This document shows, piece by piece, positions 56,451 to 64,000 of a DNA stretch of 64,000 nt; position 1 is the first letter of the stretch; the number at the start of each line of letters is the position of its first letter. Source of the DNA: Alphaproteobacteria bacterium (GTDB lineage: Bacteria > Pseudomonadota > Alphaproteobacteria > Caulobacterales > Hyphomonadaceae); contig JAAANZ010000057.1 in the NCBI GenBank assembly GCA_009909065.1, forward strand, positions 1 to 64,000, given 5' to 3'. Below the pieces are notes generated by a model that had not been told where the DNA came from, made no database searches, and saw only the letters and a list, made by a program, of their open reading frames with translations. The translations under genes and the position numbers were made by a program.

Positions 56451-58001
56451 ATGTCTGCAGATACCGATCCGATTGCGAGGGCGGCCCGCAACCCGCGTGA
56501 GCCGGCCATACTGGTCTGGAGCCGCGAGGCGATGCATGCCTGGCCCGTCGACCGGCTGGACGAGATACCCGCCGGAACGCCCGCCTATTCCGTGCCGCCC
56601 GTGTTTCCCGAGTGGCTCGGCGACGCCGGTTTTCGCGCAGCCCACGGGTTGAGATTTGCCTATGTCGTCGGCGCCATGGCGCGCGGGATCGCCACGGCGC
56701 AAATGGTGATCGAGGCCGCGCAGGCAGGCGGCATCGGCTTTTTCGGCAGCGCCGGCCTGACGATCGAAGAGATTGATGCCGCCATAGGCACTATCGCGGC
56801 CCGGCTTGAGCCGCAGGGGCTGGCCTGGGGGGCCAACATCATCCACACCCCACAGGAGCCCGGCCACGAGGCCGGGGTCGTAGACCTGTTTATCCAGCGC
56901 GGCGTGCGGCGGGCTTCGGCCTCGGCCTATCTGCGCCTGTCGCCGGAGATCGTGCGCTACACCGCCGCCGGTCTGAGCCGCGGCCAGGACGGTGCGATCC
57001 ATCGTGCGAACCATGTGTTCGCCAAGGTCTCACGGGCCGAGGTGGCCGCCCAGTTCATGTCGCCGGCGCCGGATAGGATGCTGCGCGAACTCGTCGCTGG
57101 CGGCCGCCTGGACGCCGCACAGGCCGAACTCGCCGCTCGGGTTCCCGTGGCCGCCGAGATCACCGCGGAGTCCGACTCCGGCGGGCATACCGACAATCGC
57201 CCGGCCGCTCCGCTTTTCAGCTCGCTGGCCGAAACACGCCGCGAGGTCTGCGCGCGGCATGGCTGGCCGGAGGACCTCATCCGGATTGGCCTGGCCGGCG
57301 GGATCGCCACGCCGCAAGCGGTCGTCGCCGCTTTCCAGATGGGCGCAGCCTATGTTCTGACCGGCTCGGTCAACCAGGCCTGTGCCGAATCCGGACTGTC
57401 CGGAGCCGGCCGCGAAATGCTTGCGACGGCCGGCCCGGCCGACGTGATGATGGCGCCGGCGGCCGACATGTTCGAACAGGGCATACGCGTGCAGGTGCTC
57501 AAGCGCGGGACACTGTTCGCTCCGCGCGGGGAGAAACTCTATGCAATGTATCGCGGCGGCGCGCGCCTCGATACGCTCTCGCCAAAAGATGCCGAATGGC
57601 TTGAGGGGGTCCTCGGCGAAACCCTGCCCCAGGCCTGGCAGGCCACCCGTGAATTCCTTGCGTCGCGCGCTCCGGCCACACTCGCGCAAGCCGAATCCGA
57701 TCCGGCCCGACAGTTCGCCCTGATTTGTCGGCGCTATCTGTTCCAGGGCGCGCAATGGGCGCGAGACGGCGACATTCGACGAAAGTCCGATTTCCAGATC
57801 TGGTGCGGTCCGGCAATGGGGGCGTTCAACTCATGGGTGAAAGACAGCCCGCTCGAGCCGGTTGAAAACAGGACAATTCGCCAGGTCACACTCAACCTCA
57901 TGGAGAGTTCTGCAGTTCTGACGCGCGCCAGCCAAATGCGTTCGATGGGACTTGTCGTTCCGGCCGGGTTGTTTAACGTAAAGCCGATAGAATATTCATA
58001 G
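56451..58001 (+). CDS. pfaD: PfaD-type enoyl reductase / nitronate-monooxygenase-like component of a PUFA/polyketide synthase
   Basis: GLRFAYVVGAMARGIATAQMVIEAAQAGGIGFFGSAGL, GLAGGIATPQAVVAAFQMGAAYVLTGSVNQACAESG, PAADMFEQGIRVQVLKRGTLFAPRGEKLYAMYR. Confidence 0.92.
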   Translation: MSADTDPIARAARNPREPAILVWSREAMHAWPVDRLDEIPAGTPAYSVPPVFPEWLGDAGFRAAHGLRFAYVVGAMARGIATAQMVIEAAQAGGIGFFGSAGLTIEEIDAAIGTIAARLEPQGLAWGANIIHTPQEPGHEAGVVDLFIQRGVRRASASAYLRLSPEIVRYTAAGLSRGQDGAIHRANHVFAKVSRAEVAAQFMSPAPDRMLRELVAGGRLDAAQAELAARVPVAAEITAESDSGGHTDNRPAAPLFSSLAETRREVCARHGWPEDLIRIGLAGGIATPQAVVAAFQMGAAYVLTGSVNQACAESGLSGAGREMLATAGPADVMMAPAADMFEQGIRVQVLKRGTLFAPRGEKLYAMYRGGARLDTLSPKDAEWLEGVLGETLPQAWQATREFLASRAPATLAQAESDPARQFALICRRYLFQGAQWARDGDIRRKSDFQIWCGPAMGAFNSWVKDSPLEPVENRTIRQVTLNLMESSAVLTRASQMRSMGLVVPAGLFNVKPIEYS

Positions 58002-58007
58002 AGAGGG

Positions 58008-61000
58008 TTGTCGGGGGTGACAGCAGATATTCGCACTGGTGGGCGCGAACCCGTCGCCATCGTTGCGACGGGCGCCATCTTCCCGGGGCGCGGGACCACG
58101 GATGGTTTCTGGCGCGACATCTTCGAAGGTGTCGATACGCTGTCGCAGGTTCCCGAAACCCATTGGCTGAGCGAGGATTTCTACGATCCGGACCCGGCCT
58201 CGCCCGACAAGACCTATAGTCGCCGGGGCGGCTTCCTGTCGCCGCAGGCCTTCGATCCGGTCGCATTCGGTATTCCGCCGCAAGCACTGGAAACCACCGA
58301 TACCAGCCAGCTGCTCGCCCTGCTTGCGGCGAAACGGCTACTGGCCACCGCGGAGCGCGAGAGCGGCGGCCGGCTCGACAAGGCGCGCACGAGCGTCGTG
58401 CTCGGCGTAGCCTCGGCCACGGAACTGATCGGCCAGATGTCGGGGCGCCTGTCCCGGCCGGCCTGGATCCGGGGGCTGAGAGAGGCCGGGCTGGCCGAAG
58501 ACGAAGTGCAGGACATAGCCTCGAAGATCGAGGCCAATTTCCCCGAATGGCAGGAAAGCACCTTCCCGGGCCTGCTCGGCAATGTCGTCGCCGGGCGTAT
58601 CGCCAACCGCCTCGACCTGGGCGGCAGCAATTATGTGACGGACGCGGCCTGCGCCTCGAGCCTTTCCGCCCTCCAGCTGGCCCTGCACGAATTGCGGGCC
58701 GGAGATTCCGATACGGTGATCACCGGCGGTGTCGATACGCTGAACGACATACTCATGTTCATGTGTTTCTCGAAAACGCCGGCCTTCTCGCCGAGCGGAG
58801 ATGTGCGGCCCTATTCGGCGCAGGCCGACGGTACCCTGATCGGCGAGGGGATCGGCCTGCTGGCGCTACGGCGTCTGTCGGATGCCGAACGTGACGGCAA
58901 CCGCATTCATGCGCTCATTCGCGGACTGGGCGGCGCGTCCGACGGCAAGGGCACCGCGATTTATGCTCCGCTGGCCGGAGGGCAGGCGAAAGCGCTGCGC
59001 CGGGCCTATGAACAGGCCGGTTACGGTCCCGACACGGTGACCCTCGTCGAGGGCCATGGCACCGGGACGCTGGCCGGTGACAGGACCGAACTTCGCGGCT
59101 TGCATGACGTGTTCGCGCCGCAGGGAGCTGTCTCGCAGCCCTGGTGCGCCATCGGATCGGTCAAGTCCCAGATCGGCCATACCAAGGCCGCGGCCGGGTC
59201 GGCCAGCCTTCTCAAGGTCGCCGGCGCCTTGTCTCGCCGGACACTGCCTGCGAGCATCAAGGTAGACCGTCCCAATGACGTCCTGTGCGACGGCAGCCCG
59301 TTTTACATCAACACATCGGCCCGCCCCTGGGTCCACCGCCCGGATGCGCCGAGGCGCGCATCCGTCAGCTCCTTCGGCTTCGGCGGCAGCAATTTCCACG
59401 TTACGCTGGAGGAATATCGCGGACCGAACGCGGCGCGCCCGAGCCGGGTTGCGAGCCATGAACTCGTCATTTTCAGTGCCGAAAGCGAGGCTGGCCTCGC
59501 CGAACAACTGCGTGACGCCATGCGACAGGCGACCAGTGAGGATGATCTCGTCCGCCTCGCCAGTGCGAGCCATGAACGCGCCGATCCGAAGGCGCCCGCC
59601 CGCGCGGCGATCACCGCGGCCAATCCGCAGGAGTTTCAGACCCGCGCGGAAAAGCTCGCGGCCCATTTACAGGCTTCGTCAGACCGACGCGGCCCGCTCG
59701 GCGCGGGCATTGCCTGGTCGAGCGCACCGCCGGCGGCCGGTAAGCTTGCTTTTCTTTTTTCCGGGCAGGCGAGCCAGTATGTGGGCATGGGCGCCGGGTT
59801 GGCCATGGCCTTCCCGGACGCGCTCAGGGTCTGGGACGAGGCCTTGTTGAATCCCGGTCTCGACGGTCTCGATCTTCACAATCTCGCCTTTCCGCCAACG
59901 CCCTTCAGCGAGGAGGAGGCCCTTGCCCAGGCGCATCGCCTTTCCCAGGTGCGCCACGCCCAGCCGGCCATCGCAGCCGTAACCCTGGCGCAGCTGGCGG
60001 TGCTCGAGCGTCTTGGCCTGCAGGCGGATATGTGCGCGGGCCACAGCTTCGGCGAGATCATGGCGCTGCACCATGCCGGCGCCTTCGATGCGTCAAGCGC
60101 ATTGTCGATGGCAGCCGTCCGGGCCCGAGTCATGGCCGACGCTGCCGAGGGCACACAGGGCGCCATGATGGCGGTCCAGACAGGCGCCGAACACGCCCGG
60201 AGCCTTCTGCCGGAGGATTGTGGCGTCGTCGTCGCCAATGACAATGCGCCGGGCCAGAGCGTGCTTTCAGGCCCGTGCGAGGCAATTGACGCGGTGGGCC
60301 CGCTGTTCGAAGCCAAGGACGTCAAGGCCCGCAAGCTGGACGTGGGCACCGGCTTTCACTCCGAGCTTGTCGCCGACGCCTGCGCGCCCTTTGCCGACGC
60401 GCTTGCCGAATACGAGATATCGGCGCCGCGCCGGCCTGTCATCGCGAACGGGACGGCAAGCGCCTATGGCGATGATCCCGGGCAGATCCGTGACCGGCTC
60501 GCCCGACAGATCGCCAAACCCGTCCGTTTCCGCGAATGCGTCGAGGCTCTCTATGACCGCGGCGCCCGGATTTTCGTGGAAGTCGGGCCCGGGAATGTCA
60601 TTTCGGGACTGGCGCGCAACACGCTGGCGGATCGCGACGTGCAGATCGTTGCGCTTGATACGAAACGCGGCGATGGGATTGCCGACTTCCTTTCCGGGCT
60701 GGGCCAGCTCTTTTCGCTGGGTCGCGCGCTCGATTTTGCGGCGCTGTTCGATGACCTGCCGCCTCCGCCCGAGCCCGAGCCGCCCGGCAAGTTCACCGTG
60801 ATGCTGAGCGGTGCCAATTACAACAAGCCCTACCCGCCCGAGGGCGGGAGCGCGGCCCTTCCGCCGCCGAATACGACAGCTGCAAGGACGCCAGAGATGA
60901 CCGAAGCCAAAACGACCCATGGCCATGCCGCCCCCTCCCCTGTCGCGGCGACACCGGCCCCGGCGCCGGCGAGCGAGGCCGAACGCGTTTATCACGACCT

Positions 61001-61904
61001 GGCGGCGCGCCATGCCGATTTCCTGCAGGCCATGACATCTGCGCATACCGCTTTCATGAACGCCGCATCAGGGCTGCTCGGCGCCGCCCCGACGAGCGCG
61101 CCCGCGGCTCACCCGAGGCTGCAGCCGCAGGCCGCCCCGGCCCCGACCCCGGCCCCGACCCCGGCCCCGGCGCCCGGCCCGGTCCCGGCAAGCCCTGCGC
61201 CTATGCCGGCACCGATGGCCTCGGAAACACCATCCAACGGGCCCGCAACCAATGGCGCCGCGGGCCATGCCATCCCCTCGCCGCCAGCGGCGCCCCCGGC
61301 CGCGTCGACGGCGTCGATGCCATCCCCGTCGGCCTCCGACCCGGTCGCGCTTGTCACGAAGCTTGTCGCCGAGAAGACCGGATACCCCGACGAAATGCTG
61401 GATGCGGACATGGACCTGGAAGGCGAGCTCGGCATCGACTCGATCAAGCAGGTCGAAATCCTGTCGGCGCTGCGCGAGGCGCGTCCGGATCTGCCCGAGG
61501 TCGCCCCCGAACGTCTCGCCGAGCTGCGCACGATCCGTCTCGTGGCAGATTTCATCGCAGGCGCCCCGCCAGCCCCCCATGACGCGCCGGACCCGGCACA
61601 AATGGCGCCCGCCGCCCAACCGGCCGCGCCCGCGCCGCCCCCGGCTCAGCCGGCCCTTGCCGAAGCCGATGGCGGGGCAATCACCACCGATACGGTGCGC
61701 GCGCTCATCGCCGAGAAGACAGGTTACCCACCCGAAATGCTGGAAGAGGACATGGACCTCGAGGGCGAGCTCGGGATCGATTCCATCAAGCAAGTCGAGA
61801 TCCTGTCGGCGCTGCGCGAATCCTATCCGGACCTGCCCGAGATCGAACCGGAGCGGCTGGCGGAACTGCGCACGATCGGGCAGATCGCCGGTTTTTTTCA
61901 CTAG
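58008..61904 (+). CDS. pfaA: PfaA-like multimodular synthase KS-AT-ACP-ACP; ORF terminates at TAG before the KR module
   Basis: KS DAACASSLSAL / EGHGTGT / IGHTKAAAG; AT GHSFGE; two ACP motifs LEGELGIDSIKQVEILSALRE; GTG-type start in ORF track. Confidence 0.9.
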   Translation: MSGVTADIRTGGREPVAIVATGAIFPGRGTTDGFWRDIFEGVDTLSQVPETHWLSEDFYDPDPASPDKTYSRRGGFLSPQAFDPVAFGIPPQALETTDTSQLLALLAAKRLLATAERESGGRLDKARTSVVLGVASATELIGQMSGRLSRPAWIRGLREAGLAEDEVQDIASKIEANFPEWQESTFPGLLGNVVAGRIANRLDLGGSNYVTDAACASSLSALQLALHELRAGDSDTVITGGVDTLNDILMFMCFSKTPAFSPSGDVRPYSAQADGTLIGEGIGLLALRRLSDAERDGNRIHALIRGLGGASDGKGTAIYAPLAGGQAKALRRAYEQAGYGPDTVTLVEGHGTGTLAGDRTELRGLHDVFAPQGAVSQPWCAIGSVKSQIGHTKAAAGSASLLKVAGALSRRTLPASIKVDRPNDVLCDGSPFYINTSARPWVHRPDAPRRASVSSFGFGGSNFHVTLEEYRGPNAARPSRVASHELVIFSAESEAGLAEQLRDAMRQATSEDDLVRLASASHERADPKAPARAAITAANPQEFQTRAEKLAAHLQASSDRRGPLGAGIAWSSAPPAAGKLAFLFSGQASQYVGMGAGLAMAFPDALRVWDEALLNPGLDGLDLHNLAFPPTPFSEEEALAQAHRLSQVRHAQPAIAAVTLAQLAVLERLGLQADMCAGHSFGEIMALHHAGAFDASSALSMAAVRARVMADAAEGTQGAMMAVQTGAEHARSLLPEDCGVVVANDNAPGQSVLSGPCEAIDAVGPLFEAKDVKARKLDVGTGFHSELVADACAPFADALAEYEISAPRRPVIANGTASAYGDDPGQIRDRLARQIAKPVRFRECVEALYDRGARIFVEVGPGNVISGLARNTLADRDVQIVALDTKRGDGIADFLSGLGQLFSLGRALDFAALFDDLPPPPEPEPPGKFTVMLSGANYNKPYPPEGGSAALPPPNTTAARTPEMTEAKTTHGHAAPSPVAATPAPAPASEAERVYHDLAARHADFLQAMTSAHTAFMNAASGLLGAAPTSAPAAHPRLQPQAAPAPTPAPTPAPAPGPVPASPAPMPAPMASETPSNGPATNGAAGHAIPSPPAAPPAASTASMPSPSASDPVALVTKLVAEKTGYPDEMLDADMDLEGELGIDSIKQVEILSALREARPDLPEVAPERLAELRTIRLVADFIAGAPPAPHDAPDPAQMAPAAQPAAPAPPPAQPALAEADGGAITTDTVRALIAEKTGYPPEMLEEDMDLEGELGIDSIKQVEILSALRESYPDLPEIEPERLAELRTIGQIAGFFH
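61139..61170 (+). repeat. Short tandem repeat (12-bp GGCCCCGACCCC, ~2.7 copies) encoding Ala-Pro linker
   Basis: GGCCCCGACCCC GGCCCCGACCCC GGCCCCGG, translating APTPAPTPAPAP between AT and first ACP. Confidence 0.75.
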
Positions 61905-61939
61905 GGGGCGATGCTGACAGGGCCGTTGCGCCTCGCCCC
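61892..61939 (+). promoter_or_regulatory. Candidate -1 slippage/frameshift signal: T7 slippery heptamer, 6-nt spacer, 7-bp potential stem
   Basis: GG T_TTT_TTT CAC TAG; GGGGCGA(61905-61911) complementary to TCGCCCC(61933-61939). Confidence 0.4.
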
Positions 61940-62023
61940 GAACAGCCGGCCGATATCGCCGACGCGCCCGCGGTCTACCAGGCGCGGCCCGTCCGCCTGT
62001 CGACGAAAGGGGGCCTGGCGGAA

Positions 62024-63367
62024 TTGCCGGCTCCGCCGGTGGCCGTCATCTCGCCGGACGACATTTTCAGCGAGACACTGTCCGCCCGGCTGGAGCGCGC
62101 CGGGTGCGACACGCAGGGGCCTGCCGCGATCGAGGGTTGCGCAAGTGCCATCCTTGCCGGTGCCCTTTTCGAGACCGACCCGCTTGCCACCTCTTGGGAC
62201 CTGCTTGAAACCGCCCGCAACCTGCGCGCGGGCGGCACTCGCGAACTGGTCTTCCTGCAGGATACCGGCGGGTGTTTCCGCTTCGGAGGGGATGGCGGCT
62301 GGTGCGGCGGCGTGGCCGGCCTGGCCCGCACGGCGCGGCGCGAATGGCCCGACATGGTGATCCGCCTGATCGACATTCCCGCCCATGCGATGACGCCCGA
62401 TGAGATCGGGAAAGCGGTTCTCGCCGGCCTGGCCTGCGGCGTCGAGGAGGTCGGCATCTGCGGCGAGAGCGACCCGCTGATTCCCGGTCATGTCCGCGCT
62501 TCGATGCCTGGCAAGGCCCGTCTCGCGCAGGAGCCGGGCACCTGGATCGTGTCGGGCGGGGCGCGCGGTGTGACATCGGACTGCGTGATGGCACTGGCGC
62601 GGCGCACGGGCGGAAGGTTCGCCCTGCTCGGTCGCTCCGGGCTGGCGCCCTGGCCCGAAGGCCTGCCGCAAACCGATGATCTTGGCGAACTGCGAAAGAA
62701 GCTGGCACAGGCGGCCCTGGCGCACGGGGAAAAACCCAGGCCCGCCGAGATTGACGCGGCCGCCCGTCATGCGCTGGCCGGACGCGAGATCCGCGACACG
62801 CTGAGCGCGATCGAGGCGGCCGGCGGCGAGGCGGCCTATCTGCCCTGTGACATCGCCGACCCCGAAGCCGTGGCGCGTGCCGTCCGGGAAGCCGAGGCGC
62901 GTTTCGGCTCCGTCACCGGCCTTATTCACGGCGCCGGCGTGATCGCCGACCGCCGAATGAGCGACAAGACATTCGGGGATTTCGCAAAGGTCTATCGCAC
63001 CAAGATAGACGGGCTACGCGCCCTGCTCAGCGCCGTCGATACCTCCAAGCTCACGCATATCGCCCTGTTCTCCTCGGCCGCCGCGGCGTTCGGCAATCCC
63101 GGCCAGGGCGACTATGCGCTGGCCAATGAGGCGCTCAACCGCGTGGCGCACAAGCTCAGGGCCGATCTGCCAGGGGCCCGGGTGAAGAGTTTCAACTGGG
63201 GGCCCTGGGATGGCGGCATGGTGAGCGAGGCCCATGCCCGGCATTTCGAGGCGCTCGGCGTGGCGCTGATCCCGCGCCCAGCCGGGGCCGACCTGTTTGC
63301 CGGGCACCTGCTTTTCGGCGATCCGGACGAGGTCGAACTCCTGGTCGGCGAGCCCTGGCCGGCATGA
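62024..63367 (+). CDS. Ketoreductase (KR) module of PfaA-like synthase, in the -1 frame relative to 58008..61904; first candidate start is TTG
   Basis: GTWIVSGGARGVTSDCVMALARRTGGRFALLGRSG...LIHGAGVIADRRMSDKTFGDF...SSAAAAFGNPGQGDYALANEALN...SFNWGPWDGGMVSEAHARHFEALGVALIP; frame open back through 61892 with no ATG/GTG. Confidence 0.85.
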   Translation: MPAPPVAVISPDDIFSETLSARLERAGCDTQGPAAIEGCASAILAGALFETDPLATSWDLLETARNLRAGGTRELVFLQDTGGCFRFGGDGGWCGGVAGLARTARREWPDMVIRLIDIPAHAMTPDEIGKAVLAGLACGVEEVGICGESDPLIPGHVRASMPGKARLAQEPGTWIVSGGARGVTSDCVMALARRTGGRFALLGRSGLAPWPEGLPQTDDLGELRKKLAQAALAHGEKPRPAEIDAAARHALAGREIRDTLSAIEAAGGEAAYLPCDIADPEAVARAVREAEARFGSVTGLIHGAGVIADRRMSDKTFGDFAKVYRTKIDGLRALLSAVDTSKLTHIALFSSAAAAFGNPGQGDYALANEALNRVAHKLRADLPGARVKSFNWGPWDGGMVSEAHARHFEALGVALIPRPAGADLFAGHLLFGDPDEVELLVGEPWPA

Positions 63368-64000
63368 GTATGGCTTTCGAACCGATCGCCATTGTCGGGC
63401 GCGGCTGCGTGCTGCCGGGTTGCCTCACCCCCGCCGCCCTGTGGGAGGCGGTGGCCGACCGCCGCAGCCTGCTGACCCCGACGCCGGCGGGCCACTGGGG
63501 CCTTACCGCCACAGAGGAGTATCTCGGACAGCGGATGGGCGGCTATGTCACCGGCTTCGATTCGGTTTTCGATCCGGCCCGCCACGATCTCGGCGCGCTT
63601 GATCCGATGCGTCTCGACCCTGTTTTTCGCTGGCCGCTTCATGTTGCGCGCGCGGCCATGGACGAAGCCGGCCGCCCCGAACCCGCGGCCGACCGGTTCG
63701 GCGTGGTCCTTGCCAACCTTTCCTATCCGAGCCGTGCAAAGTCCGATTATGCCGGCGATATCTGGCTGGACGGCGAAAGCGCAGTCGATCCGCGCAATGC
63801 ATTCAATTCGGGCCTTCCGGCGAAACTGGTCGCCCGCGATCTCGGCGCGGCCGGAGGGGCGTTTGCGCTTGATGCGGCCTGCGCATCCTCGCTCTACGCG
63901 CTTGCCATTGCCTGCCGCAAGCTCCAGTCGCGCAAGCTCGATCTCGCCCTGGTCGGCGCGGTCAACGCCGCTGACAATCTCAATCTCCATCGCGGTTTTG
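63364..64000 (+). CDS. Second ketosynthase-containing synthase (PfaC-like or other Pfa/PKS subunit), truncated by window end
   Basis: ATG overlaps KR stop (GCATGAG); translation MSMAFEPIAIVGRGCVLPGCLTPAALWEAVADRRSLLTPTPAGHWG...FALDAACASSLYALAIACRKLQSRKLDLALVGAVNAADNLNLHRGF; absent from ORF track because it has no stop in the window. Confidence 0.85.
   Translation, partial: MSMAFEPIAIVGRGCVLPGCLTPAALWEAVADRRSLLTPTPAGHWGLTATEEYLGQRMGGYVTGFDSVFDPARHDLGALDPMRLDPVFRWPLHVARAAMDEAGRPEPAADRFGVVLANLSYPSRAKSDYAGDIWLDGESAVDPRNAFNSGLPAKLVARDLGAAGGAFALDAACASSLYALAIACRKLQSRKLDLALVGAVNAADNLNLHRGF

Noticed and set aside
61911-62360. ATG ORF directly after the PfaA stop (149 aa) as KR start
   Set aside because: It is in the original (zero) frame, translates to Arg/Pro-rich nonsense and is not the KR frame.
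1-64000. tRNA/rRNA genes, CRISPR arrays, prophage or insertion sequences
   Set aside because: No T-loop-like tRNA signature in intergenic space, no spaced direct repeats, no integrase/transposase or phage structural proteins seen by eye; tRNAscan, Infernal and ISfinder searches would be decisive.

Overview
64 kb GC-rich chromosomal window that reads as alphaproteobacterial (Hyphomonadaceae/Caulobacterales-like gene content). No rRNA, tRNA, CRISPR array or IS element was recognised. Left part (1-22 kb) is mostly housekeeping and metabolism: TRAP transporter, LemA, parC, phaC, stand-alone LigD-type polymerase, acyl-CoA dehydrogenases interrupted by VapBC and a Uma2-type gene, cobT, smpB, dapA and a lytic transglycosylase. 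The centre (22-40.5 kb) is a contiguous minus-strand type II secretion locus (gspC-N plus an A24 prepilin peptidase). It is preceded by a TonB-dependent receptor and a ~978-aa lipoprotein made of two internal duplicates, a plausible T2SS substrate/receptor pair. The right part carries trmFO, a second TonB receptor, queC-queE-queD, a flavin monooxygenase, pta-ackA, and the start of a PfaA/PfaD-type secondary-lipid (PUFA-synthase-like) cluster that runs off the window. The most notable observation is that the PfaA-like KS-AT-ACP-ACP ORF ends at a T7 tract matching a -1 slippery heptamer (T_TTT_TTT). A stop lies 3 nt later and a GC-rich potential stem 6 nt downstream, and the KR module continues in the -1 frame with no ATG. 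This is programmed frameshifting or transcriptional slippage, a phase-variable tract, a disabling mutation, or a homopolymer sequencing error. A ~107-bp two-palindrome intergenic element near position 590 resembles RIME-like alphaproteobacterial repeats.
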